Assembly: GCF_003403015.1 (NCBI RefSeq)
Contig: NZ_QURL01000001.1
Coordinates: 1 to 64,000 of the forward strand
Direction of reading: 5' to 3'
Source of the DNA: Fulvimarina endophytica
GTDB taxonomy: Bacteria; Pseudomonadota; Alphaproteobacteria; Rhizobiales; Rhizobiaceae
DNA: 64,000 nt
Positions 50,938 to 61,097 of the stretch are shown here, one piece after another. Positions within the stretch are counted from its first letter, which is position 1. Each line of letters opens with the position of its first letter. The notes below the pieces were generated by a model. The model made no database searches. It was not told where the DNA came from and saw nothing but the letters and a program-made list of their open reading frames with translations. The translations under genes and the position numbers were made by a program.

Positions 50938-52254
50938 ATGGAACAGTCGACGGATGCTCTCGGCGAGGGCATGAACTCGCGCCTCGAAGGCTATCGCAAC
51001 AAGACGCCGCAGGAGCGACTGGGCGTGCTCGCGACAAGTTGCGGCCTGTCCGACGCCGACGTTGCCATCCTCGGTCAGCCTGGCGCCCTCGACGACGTCC
51101 GCGCCAACGGAATGATCGAGAACGTCGTCGGGACGTTCCAGCTTCCGCTCGGTATCGCGACGAATTTCAACATCAACGACCGGGACTATCTCGTTCCGAT
51201 GGCGGTCGAAGAGCCTTCGGTGGTCGCGGCCGCCTCCTACATGGCGCGGATTGCCCGCGACCATGGCGGCTTCAGGACGTCATCGACGCTCCCAATCATG
51301 CGGGCGCAGGTTCAGGTGCTCGGCATTACCGACCCGTTCGGAGCGCGCACGAAGCTTCTTGGCGCACGCGAGCGCATTCTTGAGATCGCCAACAGCCGTG
51401 ACGCCTTCCTGGTCAAGCTCGGCGGCGGCTGCAAGGACATCGAGGTCCATGTCTTCCCGCAGACCGCGCGCGGCCCGATGGTCGTCCTGCACCTTCTCGT
51501 CGACGTTCGCGACGCCATGGGCGCGAATGCGGTGAACACGATGGCGGAGGCCGTCGCGCCGACGGTCGAGGAACTCACCGGCGGGTCGGTGCGCCTGCGC
51601 ATCCTTTCCAATCTCGCCGACCACCGCCTGTCCCGCGCGATGGTGCGCATCCCGGAATCCGCGCTGGCGACCAAGGAATTCTCCGGCCGGCGCATGATCG
51701 ACGGGATCATGGAAGCCTACGAACTCGCTGCCATCGATCCCTATCGGGCGGCCACCCACAACAAGGGGATCATGAACGGCATCGATCCCGTGATCGTGGC
51801 GACGGGCAACGACTGGCGCGCGATCGAGGCCGGCGCTCACGCCTATGCGGCCCGCAATGGCCGCTACACCTCGCTATCGAGTTGGGAGGTGGACAATGAT
51901 GGCGCGCTGGTGGGAACGCTGGAGATGCCGATGGCCGTCGGGCTGGTCGGCGGCGCCACGAAGACCCACCCGGCTGCCCAGGCGGCTTTGAAGGTCCTGA
52001 AGGTCGCAAGTGCGCAGGAACTCGGCGAAGTGACCGTCGCCGTTGGGCTGGCGCAGAACATGGCCGCCTTACGTGCGCTCGCGACGGAAGGCATCCAGCG
52101 CGGTCACATGGCTCTCCACGCCCGCAATATCGCCATCGTCGCCGGGGCGGTGGGCGACGAGATCGAGAAGGTCGCCGGCGAGCTCGCCGCGGCGCACGAC
52201 GTCCGCACCGACCGTGCGGAGGAAATCCTGGCAAGGTTACGCGGGGAGGCGTGA
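50938..52254 (+). CDS. mvaA: Hydroxymethylglutaryl-CoA reductase, degradative (class II)
   Basis: A 438-residue class II HMG-CoA reductase, which oxidises mevalonate with CoA to HMG-CoA. Motifs are [80 protein letters not shown] and a C-terminal catalytic His region ([17 protein letters not shown]). The length and motifs fit the bacterial catabolic type rather than the membrane-bound biosynthetic type. GGGAGGAATA precedes the ATG at 50938; an earlier ATG at 50860 would cover the operator. It stands at the head of the TRAP transporter operon. Confidence 0.94.
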   Translation: MEQSTDALGEGMNSRLEGYRNKTPQERLGVLATSCGLSDADVAILGQPGALDDVRANGMIENVVGTFQLPLGIATNFNINDRDYLVPMAVEEPSVVAAASYMARIARDHGGFRTSSTLPIMRAQVQVLGITDPFGARTKLLGARERILEIANSRDAFLVKLGGGCKDIEVHVFPQTARGPMVVLHLLVDVRDAMGANAVNTMAEAVAPTVEELTGGSVRLRILSNLADHRLSRAMVRIPESALATKEFSGRRMIDGIMEAYELAAIDPYRAATHNKGIMNGIDPVIVATGNDWRAIEAGAHAYAARNGRYTSLSSWEVDNDGALVGTLEMPMAVGLVGGATKTHPAAQAALKVLKVASAQELGEVTVAVGLAQNMAALRALATEGIQRGHMALHARNIAIVAGAVGDEIEKVAGELAAAHDVRTDRAEEILARLRGEA

Positions 52255-52309
52255 CGAGGTCTGTAGCGCCCGTCGCGGCCTGAGCAATTGAAAAGAGGAG
52301 GAATTATCA

Positions 52310-53350
52310 ATGTTTTATAAAATGACTCGTCGCTCCGTCCTGAGCTTATCGGTGGCTCTCGCCGCGCTCTCGCTTTCGGCGGCTCCGTCCTTTGCGCAGG
52401 AGGAGAAGGTTTCCTGGCGCATGCAGGCGCTCTGGGACGGCGGAACGACCCCGCAGAACTACGAGCAGAAGTTCGTCGACCGCGTTGCCGAGCTGACCGA
52501 CGGCAATTTCGAGATCGAATTGTTCTCGGCCGGCCAGATCGTGCCCCCCGCCCAGGCCTTCGACGCAGTGCGCGGCGGCGCCTTCCAGCTGATGAAGACC
52601 TTCGACGGCTACGAAGCCGGCAAGATTCCGGCGCTTGCCTTCACCAGCACGATCCCATTCGGCTATCCCGAGACCCAGCAATACGAGGACTGGTTCTACG
52701 AGCACGGCGGCCTCGAAATGGCTCGCGAGGCCTATGCCCCGGCTGGCCTGTATTACATCGCGCCGACGATCTACGACCAGGAGCCGATCCACTCGAAGGT
52801 CCCGATCGAGACCGTCGCCGACTTCTCCGGCAAGAAGGGGCGCTTCGTAGGGCTAGCCTCGAGCGTCATGAGCACATTTGGCGTCGCGGTCTCGCCGCTG
52901 CCGACGAGCGAGGTCTATTCCGCGCTGGACAAGGGACTTATCGATCTTGCCGATCGTGGTGACCTGCAGGCCAATCTCGACGCCGGTCTCGGCGAAGTCG
53001 CCAAGTACATTATCCTGCCGGGCGTCCACCAGCCGACGACCGCAACGTCCTACGTCGCCAACAAGGCGGCCTACGATCAGCTTCCAGACACCTACAAGGA
53101 AGCGCTCGCGACTGCCGCCCGGGACATCTCCAAGGAGTATCAGGAGGCAAAGACGAAAAGCGACAAGAGCGCGCTCGAGGCGTTCAAGGAGCAGGGCGTC
53201 GAGGTGATCGAACTCAAGGAAGACGACGTGAAGGACGCCCGCTCGAAGGCGGTCGAGGCATGGCGCGTGGCCACCAAGGACAACGAACTCGCGACCCGCA
53301 TCCTCGATTCGCAGATCGAACAGATGCGCGAGCTCGGCCTTATCGAGTAG
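52310..53350 (+). CDS. dctP: TRAP transporter, periplasmic binding protein (mevalonate-type, inferred)
   Basis: A 346-residue DctP-family binding protein. Residues 1-30 are a signal peptide ending APSFAQ. The mature part has SWRMQALWDGGTTPQNYEQK, GNFEIELFSAGQIVPPAQAF, DAVRGGAFQLMKTFDGY and the helix LPDTYKEALATAARDISKEY typical of the family. AAGAGGAGG precedes the ATG. Placement between HMG-CoA reductase and the TRAP membrane genes makes mevalonate the most likely ligand; binding residues were not checked. Confidence 0.9.
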   Translation: MFYKMTRRSVLSLSVALAALSLSAAPSFAQEEKVSWRMQALWDGGTTPQNYEQKFVDRVAELTDGNFEIELFSAGQIVPPAQAFDAVRGGAFQLMKTFDGYEAGKIPALAFTSTIPFGYPETQQYEDWFYEHGGLEMAREAYAPAGLYYIAPTIYDQEPIHSKVPIETVADFSGKKGRFVGLASSVMSTFGVAVSPLPTSEVYSALDKGLIDLADRGDLQANLDAGLGEVAKYIILPGVHQPTTATSYVANKAAYDQLPDTYKEALATAARDISKEYQEAKTKSDKSALEAFKEQGVEVIELKEDDVKDARSKAVEAWRVATKDNELATRILDSQIEQMRELGLIE

Positions 53351-53414
53351 TCCTCTCCCATCACGTCCCGGCGGGCGGTCGCCCGGCAGCCGAAATCCAT
53401 CCAGGGAGGGACCG

Positions 53415-53948
53415 ATGCCTCACGTCCTCGGCGCTTTCGTGCAAGGGGTGACGACCGTCAATCGCCTGCTGTTCAAAGCTTGCAGCCTGCTCTTGCTGGT
53501 GATCGTCCCCGTCATGCTCTACGCGGTCGTGGCGCGATACGGCTTCAACACCCCTTCCGACTGGGGTCTCGAACTCGCGACACTTCTGTTCGGTCCGTAT
53601 TTCCTTCTAGGCGGGCCTTATCTTCTCCACATCGGCGGTCACGTGAATCTCGATCTCGTCCGGCAGGCCGCGTCGCCGCGGCTGAACCGCATTTTCGATC
53701 TGATCAACTATCCGGTGATCGCCGCCTTCGCGGCGGTCCTTCTCTACTACGCCTGGCCCTTCGCGGTGCAGTCCTACGACCTCGGCGAGACGTCCTACAC
53801 CTCCTGGAACCCGATCATCTGGCCGGTGAAGTTCGTCATCCCCGCCGCGCTGGTGCTTCTGTTCCTTCAGGCCGTGGCGGAATGGTTCCGCCTCCTGTTC
53901 AACGATCTGGCACCGCCTGCCGGTGCGGGTGTCGAGGAAGGTCTATGA
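53415..53948 (+). CDS. dctQ: TRAP transporter, small permease subunit
   Basis: A 177-residue four-helix membrane protein of the DctQ family. The segments RYGFNTPSDWGLELATLLFG and GGPYLLHIGGHVNLDLVRQA are typical. GGGAGGGACC precedes the ATG. It overlaps dctM by ATGA. It forms the membrane complex with DctM that couples substrate import to the sodium gradient. Confidence 0.92.
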   Translation: MPHVLGAFVQGVTTVNRLLFKACSLLLLVIVPVMLYAVVARYGFNTPSDWGLELATLLFGPYFLLGGPYLLHIGGHVNLDLVRQAASPRLNRIFDLINYPVIAAFAAVLLYYAWPFAVQSYDLGETSYTSWNPIIWPVKFVIPAALVLLFLQAVAEWFRLLFNDLAPPAGAGVEEGL

Positions 53949-55258
53949 GTTCCACCGGCATTCTGATCCTGATGTTCGCGGGGCTGACGGCGTTTCTGCT
54001 GACAGGCCTGCCGGTCGCTTTCGTGCTTGGCGGCCTGTCGGTGCTGTTCACGGTCCTCTTTTGGGACCAGAGCGCCCTGATCATCCTCGTTCTGCAGATC
54101 TTCGACACCATGCGCTCCGAGGCGCTGCTGGCGATTCCGCTCTACATCTTCATGGCGGTGATCCTGCAGAAGTCCGGCATCATCGAGGATCTTTACCGGG
54201 CGATGGAGCTGTGGTTCGGCCGCATCCGTGGTGGCTTGGCGATCGGCACCGTCGTGATCTGCGTTGTCATGGCGGCGATGACCGGCGTCGTCGGCGCGGC
54301 CGTGACGGCGATGGGGATCCTCGCCTTGCCGGAGATGATGCGGCGAGGCTACGACGCACGGCTCGCGACGGGCACGATCTGTGCGTCCGGCACGCTCGGC
54401 ATCCTCATTCCGCCGTCGATCCTTACGATCGTCTATTCCGTCACGGCCCAGGTCTCGATCGGCAAGATGCTGATAGCCGGTATCGTGCCCGGCATTCTGC
54501 TCGCCAGTCTCTACATCGCTTATATCGTGATCGTTTCGCGGTTGCGGCCGCAGCTCGTGCCCGATGTCGCCGACATCCCGAGGGCCAGCATGATTGAGAA
54601 GCTGCGCGCGCTGCGCACGCTCGTCCTGCCGACGCTGATCATCGTCATGGTGCTCGGTTCGATCTTCTTCGGCATCGCCACGCCGACTGAGGCGGCGGCC
54701 GTCGGCGTCTTCGGTGCGGCGATCGCAGCAGCGACACGGCGCCATCTCACCTGGACCACACTGTCTGAAAGTTCGCTCGTGACGCTGAAGGCGACCGCGA
54801 TGATCCTGTGGATCACCATTGGCGCGAAGGCCTATGTCGCGATCTTCACCGGGCTCGGGGGCGCGGATGCACTCCTCGGAACGATTCAGTCGCTCGAGGT
54901 CAGCCCCTATCTCGTCCTTGCCGTGATGATGCTTATCCTGGTCTTCCTCGGCACCGTACTCGACGAGATCGGCATCATCCTCCTGACCGTTCCCGTCTTC
55001 CTTCCGGTCGTCCGCTTCCTCGGCTTCGACGAGATCTGGTTCGGCGTTCTCTACGCCCTGACGATCCAGATGGGCTATATCAGCCCGCCCTTCGGCTACA
55101 CGCTCTTCTACATCAAAAGCACGCTTCCCAAGGACGTCGGGATGGGCCTCGTTTATCGCGGGATCCTGCCGTTCTTCGTCCTGCAGGTCGTGGGGCTTCT
55201 GATCTGCGTGGCCTTTCCCCAGATCGCGACCTTCCTGCCGGCGCTGATGTCGAACTGA
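53945..55258 (+). CDS. dctM: TRAP transporter, large permease subunit
   Basis: A 437-residue membrane protein with about twelve helices, DctM family. Conserved parts are LTGLPVAFVLGGLSVLFTVL, GGLAIGTVVICVVMAAMTGV, GTICASGTLGILIPPSILTI and FFGIATPTEAAAVGVFGAAI. The C-terminal MGYISPPFGYTLFYIKS is also typical. It carries the transport pathway. The start at 53945 overlaps dctQ; the longer frame upstream is a shadow. Confidence 0.94.
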   Translation: MSSTGILILMFAGLTAFLLTGLPVAFVLGGLSVLFTVLFWDQSALIILVLQIFDTMRSEALLAIPLYIFMAVILQKSGIIEDLYRAMELWFGRIRGGLAIGTVVICVVMAAMTGVVGAAVTAMGILALPEMMRRGYDARLATGTICASGTLGILIPPSILTIVYSVTAQVSIGKMLIAGIVPGILLASLYIAYIVIVSRLRPQLVPDVADIPRASMIEKLRALRTLVLPTLIIVMVLGSIFFGIATPTEAAAVGVFGAAIAAATRRHLTWTTLSESSLVTLKATAMILWITIGAKAYVAIFTGLGGADALLGTIQSLEVSPYLVLAVMMLILVFLGTVLDEIGIILLTVPVFLPVVRFLGFDEIWFGVLYALTIQMGYISPPFGYTLFYIKSTLPKDVGMGLVYRGILPFFVLQVVGLLICVAFPQIATFLPALMSN

Positions 55259-55406
55259 CCCGAGACGGTTGACCGCTCGGGGGGCGACCAGGCCGAACAT
55301 GAGCCACCGCGCCCCAACGCTGAACGGCGAGCCTCGCCGCAGCGGTGAGGGTACGACCCGAGCGCTCAAGGCAGCGGGAAACAGAGCAACAATGGGAGGA
55401 AACCGA

Positions 55407-56441
55407 ATGAAGACGTCATCCATGATCACGGTTGCCCTGGCCGCGGGTATGCTCGCTGCCATGCCGGCCGGAGCACAGGAGAAGAACGCCGCGCTGCCCT
55501 CGCTCGAATTGCCCAAGGCGTTTCTGAGCAAGGTTCCCCTGCCGGTCAGCGAAGCCGATCTGCCGACGGTCGAGGCTGTGGAGTACTTCAAGGTTTCGGC
55601 AGAAGCTCTTCAGCTCGAATGTCCCGTGTTCACGGCCGAGGGTGATCTGCTCTTCTGCGAAGTGTTCGGCGGCCGCGTCTACCGGCTTACGCCCGACAAC
55701 GAGCTTTCGACGGTCCTCGGCAAAAGCGAGCTGCGGCCCGCGGGATTGGCGATCCACGATGGCCGCGTCTACATGGCCGAGCTTGGAGACTTTTCAGAGC
55801 ACGGATCGGTGGTCTCGATGGCGCCGGACGGCACGGACATCAAGGAGATCGTTCCGCGTTCGGCCGGCTATCTTCCGGACGATCTGGTCTTCGACGACAA
55901 AGGCGGCTTCTACTTCACCGATTTCAAAGGAGGGTCAAGCAGCCCTGACGGCGGTGTCTATTACGTTGGCCCGGAGGGTGGTGACCCCGTGTCCGTTCTG
56001 CCGAACCTGAAGATTGCCAACGGCATCGGCCTCAGCCCGGACGGCAAGACGCTCTGGGTGACGGAACTGGCGGGCGGCAAGTTGCACAGGGTCTCGCTTG
56101 CCGATGCCACCACCATCGCCCCCTTCGGCGCGCTCGTCACCTATACCTTCACCGGAGCTGGACCGGATTCGCTCCGCATCGATGCCGAAGGCAACGTCTA
56201 TGTCGCCATGTATGGGCAGGCGCGGGTGCTGGTCTTCAATCCTCTGGGCCTTCCCATCGGCCAGTATCTTCTGCCGGGGCGGGACGAGGGACATAATCTG
56301 CGATCGACTTCGATGGCGATCCGACCGGGAACGGACGAAATGCTGATCCTGACCAATGACTGGGATCAGGGTGAAGGCTCGACGATATTCGCGGTGAAAG
56401 CCTTGGCTCAGGATGCCTCTGGCCCAGGAACTAGAAAGTGA
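55407..56441 (+). CDS. Secreted SMP-30/gluconolactonase-like beta-propeller (candidate mevalonolactonase)
   Basis: A 344-residue protein with a signal peptide (MITVALAAGMLAAMPAGAQ) and an SMP-30/LRE-like six-bladed propeller. It shows ECPVFTAEGDLLFCEVFGGR (family metal Glu region), YLPDDLVFDDKGGFYFTDFK, NLKIANGIGLSPDGKTLWVT and DSLRIDAEGNVYVAMYGQAR. The family hydrolyses lactones using one divalent metal. GGGAGGA precedes the ATG at 55407. It follows the mevalonate TRAP genes by 148 bases, so it could open mevalonolactone to mevalonate in the periplasm before import. That function is inferred from context. Confidence 0.75.
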   Translation: MKTSSMITVALAAGMLAAMPAGAQEKNAALPSLELPKAFLSKVPLPVSEADLPTVEAVEYFKVSAEALQLECPVFTAEGDLLFCEVFGGRVYRLTPDNELSTVLGKSELRPAGLAIHDGRVYMAELGDFSEHGSVVSMAPDGTDIKEIVPRSAGYLPDDLVFDDKGGFYFTDFKGGSSSPDGGVYYVGPEGGDPVSVLPNLKIANGIGLSPDGKTLWVTELAGGKLHRVSLADATTIAPFGALVTYTFTGAGPDSLRIDAEGNVYVAMYGQARVLVFNPLGLPIGQYLLPGRDEGHNLRSTSMAIRPGTDEMLILTNDWDQGEGSTIFAVKALAQDASGPGTRK

Positions 56442-56787
56442 AGCTTGGTCCGGACGCAGCTGAGCGGATGGCGTTGTGACCTTTTGCCCATTTCGATGGG
56501 CCGGGACGACCTCGCCTGCACTTCAAACGCTGATGGTCCGCGATCGAAGGTATTGCGGACGGGAGGCCCAGAGATCCTTCGCCGGAGCAGAAGACGGACG
56601 CCATCGCGAGTTCGTAACGGACCTGCAATCATCCGCCGGCCGGTCGCAGGAAGGCGCTTCGTGAACGAGACTTGATCGCTATTCGTTCGACAGACCGCTT
56701 CGGGAGACAAGATGAGGTCACACGGAGCCGAATGATCAAGCCATTGATCGAACAGGAAGTCAGAGACATGCCGATGCTGCCGACCGC
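56442..56787. other. Intergenic between the mevalonate and molybdenum-hydroxylase loci
   Basis: About 350 bases without a supported gene, hairpin or operator. It must contain the promoter of the downstream operon. Short frames on both strands have no motif. Confidence 0.4.
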
Positions 56788-58074
56788 ATGAAGACCGTTC
56801 TCCTCTCGACCGCCGGACTCGCCGTTCTCGTCGTCGCGGCCTTCTTCGCTTTCGCCTTGTCCCCGGAGGAGATCGAGGCCGTCGAGCGCCCGGCAGCGGA
56901 CAGCTTCGATGCGGGCCTCGTCGCGAAAGGTCGAGACCTCGCGGCGCTCGGCAATTGCCTCACCTGCCACCGGAGCGAGGGCGGCGCGCCTTATGCTGGC
57001 GGTTACGGCGTCGAAACGCCCGTCGGCACCATCTACGGCTCCAACATCACGCCCGATCCCGAGACCGGCATCGGGCGCTGGAGCGAGGCGGCCTTCGTCC
57101 GCTCCATGCGCGAAGGGCTCGGCCGCGAGGGCGAACATCTCTATCCCGCCTTTCCATATACGCACTTCACACGCGTGACCGATGGCGATCTCGAAGCGCT
57201 CTACGCCTTCCTGATGACGCGCGAGGCCGTGGCGAAGACCGTCCCGGACCCAGACCTTCCCTTTCCGATGAATGTCAGGCCTCTGCTCGCGGCGTGGAAA
57301 CTTCTCTTTTTCGATGAGGGCGCAGCCCCGTTGGAAGGTGTGGATGACGAGCTGGAACGCGGCCGCTACCTCGTCGACGGGCTCGGCCATTGCGGTGCGT
57401 GCCATACGCCGCGCAACCTCTTCCTCGCCGAAAGGTCCGACGCCTATCTGCGCGGCGGCGAAGCGTCGGGCTGGGCCAATCCCCCGCTGGCAGGCGATAT
57501 TCACTCGCCGTCGCCCTGGTCCGCCGATGAGATCACGACCTATCTGCGCGGCGGGTTCGCCGAGACCCACGGGACCGCCGCTGGCCCCATGGCCGAAGTC
57601 GCCGCGCAGCTGAAGGATGCCCCCGCAAAAGACGTATTGAGCATGGCCACCTATCTCGTATCCCTTCAAACGGGAGTGGAGACGCCGTCTGCCAATGGCC
57701 AGGAGAGGCCGGCCCAAAGCGAGCGCGTCGTACTCGGCGAGACCCTGTATCGCGGCGCATGCGCCCGGTGCCACGAGGCGAGCGGCGAGGGGGTGGCGTT
57801 CGCACGAGGTTCGTCGCAAGGCCTGCCGCTCTCCCAGTCGACCGCACTTCATGCGCCGGATGGACGCAACTTCGCGCAGTTCGTGCTCTACGGCGTCGAG
57901 GCGCCTAAGGGTGAGGCCGGCTGGCCGATGCCGGGCTTTGCCGACCTCCTCACCGACGAGCAGATCGCTGCGATCGCCGACTATCTGCGGCACGATCTCG
58001 CCGGTCAGCCCGCCTGGGACGACATGACGGGGCGCATCGCCGGCATCCGGTCGCAAGGAGAGAGCGGCCAGTGA
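56788..58074 (+). CDS. Triheme cytochrome c, electron acceptor of a periplasmic dehydrogenase
   Basis: A 428-residue protein with an N-terminal membrane helix or signal anchor (LLSTAGLAVLVVAAFFAFAL) and three c-type heme sites: GNCLTCHRSEGG, HCGACHTPRNLF and CARCHEASGEG. Axial Met candidates follow each site. This is the size and pattern of the cytochrome subunit of membrane-bound alcohol or aldehyde dehydrogenases, where it passes electrons to the quinone pool. It precedes the 2Fe-2S and molybdenum subunits, so it is their electron acceptor. Confidence 0.92.
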   Translation: MKTVLLSTAGLAVLVVAAFFAFALSPEEIEAVERPAADSFDAGLVAKGRDLAALGNCLTCHRSEGGAPYAGGYGVETPVGTIYGSNITPDPETGIGRWSEAAFVRSMREGLGREGEHLYPAFPYTHFTRVTDGDLEALYAFLMTREAVAKTVPDPDLPFPMNVRPLLAAWKLLFFDEGAAPLEGVDDELERGRYLVDGLGHCGACHTPRNLFLAERSDAYLRGGEASGWANPPLAGDIHSPSPWSADEITTYLRGGFAETHGTAAGPMAEVAAQLKDAPAKDVLSMATYLVSLQTGVETPSANGQERPAQSERVVLGETLYRGACARCHEASGEGVAFARGSSQGLPLSQSTALHAPDGRNFAQFVLYGVEAPKGEAGWPMPGFADLLTDEQIAAIADYLRHDLAGQPAWDDMTGRIAGIRSQGESGQ

Positions 58075-58102
58075 CGCCGTCGGGAAAGGGAAGGATCGGA
58101 TC

Positions 58103-58618
58103 ATGGTCGCAATGACTGTCAATGGCGCGGCGGTGTCGGTTGACGCCGACCCCGAAACGCCGCTCCTCTACGTTCTGCGCAACGAGCTGGAGCTCAACGG
58201 CGCGAAGTTCGGCTGCGGGCTCGGTCAATGCGGCGCCTGCACGGTCCTCGTCGACGGCAAGGCGGCGGTCTCCTGCATCCTGCCGATTGCAGCCCTCGAA
58301 GGGCGAGCCGTCACGACGCTCGAAGGGCTCGGCACCGCCGAAGCGCCGGGGCCGGTGCAGGCCGCCTTCATCGAAGAACAGGCGGCCCAGTGCGGCTACT
58401 GCATCCCGGGTATGATCATGCGGACGGCAGGTCTTCTCGCTGAGACGCCCGAGCCGAACGACGAGGAGATCCGCGCGGCCCTTCAGCCCAATCTCTGCCG
58501 CTGTGGCACGCATATGCGCATCCTGCGCGCGGCCCGGCGCGCCGCAGGCAGGCCTTCCGAAGAGGACAATTTCGCCTTCGTGGGCTCCAGGCCGAACGAG
58601 GAAGGAGCGCCTTCGTGA
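58103..58618 (+). CDS. 2Fe-2S subunit of a molybdenum hydroxylase (IorA-like)
   Basis: A 171-residue iron-sulfur subunit. The plant-type cluster is bound by FGCGLGQCGACTVLVDGKAA with VSC, and the second cluster by QAAQCGYCIPGMIMRTAG and PNLCRCGTHMRILRAA. The length matches the small subunit of isoquinoline or aldehyde oxidoreductases of the xanthine dehydrogenase family. An alternative ATG lies 9 bases downstream. It has no signal peptide and would be exported with the Tat-targeted Mo subunit. It overlaps that gene by 4 bases. Confidence 0.93.
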   Translation: MVAMTVNGAAVSVDADPETPLLYVLRNELELNGAKFGCGLGQCGACTVLVDGKAAVSCILPIAALEGRAVTTLEGLGTAEAPGPVQAAFIEEQAAQCGYCIPGMIMRTAGLLAETPEPNDEEIRAALQPNLCRCGTHMRILRAARRAAGRPSEEDNFAFVGSRPNEEGAPS

Positions 58619-60873
58619 CCCATTCTCGCTCCTCGTCCTCCATTCTTCCTGCGATCACTCGGCGCGGTTTCGTCGCCGGCGCGGGAAGCCTCACCCTCTC
58701 TTTCGCGCTCTCCGGCAGGGCGGCGGCCCAGAGCGAGGAGGCGGGCGTCGTAGACCAGACGGCCGAGCTCCCCGGCAGCCTGTCGAAGGCGCCGTTTCTC
58801 GACAGCTGGATCAGGATCGAGGCCGATGGTGCGATCACCGTATTCACCGGCAAGGCCGAACTCGGCCAGGGCATCCGCACGGCGCTTCACCAGATCGCCG
58901 CGGAAATGCTGAAGGTCGATCCGCAGCGGATCGAACTGCGGACCGCCGATACGGATTAGACACCGAACGAAGGCTACACCGCCGCGAGTCACTCCATGGA
59001 GGAGAGCGGTTCGGCGATCATGAACGCGGCCGCCGAGGTGCGGGCGATCCTCGTTCAGCGGGCCGCCGAGCGCCTTGGGGTCGAGACGGAGAGGCTCCGG
59101 GTCGAGGACGGCGTCGTCGTCGGGGGACCCGAGGACATCGCCTACGGTGCGCTCGTCGACGGCGAGACGCTGCATGTGCGCTACGAGGGGCGCGGCAGGC
59201 GGGCCGATCCGGCGAGCTACCAGATCATGGGGACGTCGTTCCCGCGAACCGACATTCCGGCCAAGCTCACCGGCGCGCCGGCCTATGTGCAGGATCTGCG
59301 CCTGCCGGGCATGGTGCATGCGCGCGTCGTCCGCCCGCCGGTCTACGGCGCGAGGCTCGCCGAGTTCGATCGGGCCGCGGTCGAGGCGATGCCCGGCGTG
59401 ACGGCGGTCGTGCGGAACGGCAACTATCTGGCGGTCGTTGCAAGCGGCGAATACCAAGCCGTCGAAGCCAAGCGGGCGGCCGAGGGCGCGGCCAGGTGGA
59501 GCGGTGGCATCACGCTTCCCGAACGCTCCAAAATCTACGATCGGCTCCAGGCCTCGGCCGCCGAGGAGACGGTGATCCACGGGACCGATGCCGGCTCCGG
59601 TTCCCCGGTCAAGCGCCTCGAAGTCCGCTACACACGGCCTTTCCAGATGCATTCCTCGATCGGCCCGTCCTGCGCGGTCGGCTTGTTCGAGGACGGAAGG
59701 CTTACCATCTGGACCCATACGCAGGGCGTCTACCCCGATCGCAAGGCGATCGCCGAGCTTCTCTCGATGGAGGAGGGCGCGGTTCGGCTCATCCACATGC
59801 CGGGCGCCGGCTGCTACGGCCATAACGGAGCGGACGATGCGGCAGCCGATGCCGCCCTCATCGCGACCGCGCTGCCCGGCCAGCCGGTGCGCGTCCAGTG
59901 GATGCGCGAGGACGAGCATCTCTGGGAGCCCTACGGCTCAGCGATGGTGGTGGAAGCGAATGCCGGGCTTTCTGCGGAGGGGAAGATCGTCGACTGGACC
60001 TATGACGTCTGGTCCTATCCCCATTCGACACGGCCGGGCGGGGCAGGGAACCTCATCGCAGGCAACCTCGTCGCCGATCCGTTCAGGCTGACGCCGCCGA
60101 CGAATATTCCGCAACCGGCAGGAGGCGGCGACCGAAACGCCGTCCCGCCCTACGACATTCCCGGGGCGCGGGTGACGAAGCACTTCGTCACCGACATGAC
60201 GCTCCGCGTCAGCGCGCTGCGCGGGCTCGGCGCCTTCATGAACGTCTTCTCGCTGGAGAGCTTCGTCGACGAACTCGCCGAAGCGGCAGGGGCCGATCCG
60301 GTCGCGTTCCGGCTCGCCATGCTCGATGACCCGCGTGCAAGCGACGTCGTTACCGCAGCGGCGACGGATTTCGGCTGGGACGGCTGGACGGCGCCCATGC
60401 CCGGCTTCGGACGTGGTTTCGCCTACGCCCGCTACAAGAACCTCGCCGCCTACTGCGCCGTCGCGATCGAACTCCAGGTGACGCCAGAGACCGGTGAGAT
60501 CCGCATCCACCGTGCGGTCTCCTCGGTCGACAGCGGTCAGATCGTCAACCCCGATGGCGTGCGCAATCAGATCGAAGGCGGGATCGTGCAGTCGGCGAGT
60601 TGGACGCTTTTCGAGGAAGTCCTGTATTCATCCGACAGGATCGAGAGCCGGGACTGGTCGGCCTATCCGATCCTTCGCTTCGATGCCGTACCCGCAAGCG
60701 TCAGGGTCAGGCCGATCGACCGGCCGGGCGAGCCGTTCCTCGGCACGGGCGAGTGCGCACAGGGCCCGACGGCCGCAGCGATCGCCAATGCCCTAAGGAA
60801 CGCCACCGGCGTGCGCATTCGCGATCTGCCCTATTCGCCAGAACGGTTGCGGGCAGTTCTTCAGGACACTTGA
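58615..60873 (+). pseudogene. Molybdopterin-binding subunit of a molybdenum hydroxylase (IorB-like), interrupted by an amber codon
   Basis: A 753-codon gene of normal length for the large subunit. It begins with a Tat-type signal (ITRRGFVAGAGSLTLSFAL). Domain features follow: ITVFTGKAELGQGIRTALHQ, YTRPFQMHSSIGPSCAVGLF, GAGCYGHNGADDAAADAALI, RVQWMREDEHLWEPYGSAMV and PFLGTGECAQGPTAAAIANA. At 58957-58959 the codon after RTADTD is TAG, and the same frame continues at once with TPNEGYTAASHSMEESGSAI, which is family sequence. Either a single nonsense mutation has inactivated the gene, or it is a sequencing error. The starts at 58615 and 58996 would otherwise yield two fragments. The substrate is probably an aldehyde or N-heterocycle; not resolved. 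Confidence 0.85.
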
Positions 60874-61097
60874 TCGGCACGAGACCACTGGCGAAAACCC
60901 GAACGCGTGTCGACTTCAGACGCAGGCAGCGAAGTTCATGGCTGCGTTGGCAAATTCTCATAAGGGCCCGAAGCCGTCGGACCGCGTCCGCGCGTCGGCT
61001 TCCTGGGCGCCGATCGGCTCGCCTGGATGGTGAAGGCAACGGTTCGGTTTCAGCCGGGCTAGTCGAAAAGCCGCCGCATCCGGACAGAGTTGGCTTC
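60874..61097. other. Short gap after the molybdenum-hydroxylase locus
   Basis: No gene or strong hairpin was seen between the Mo subunit stop and the RidA-like remnant. Confidence 0.4.
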
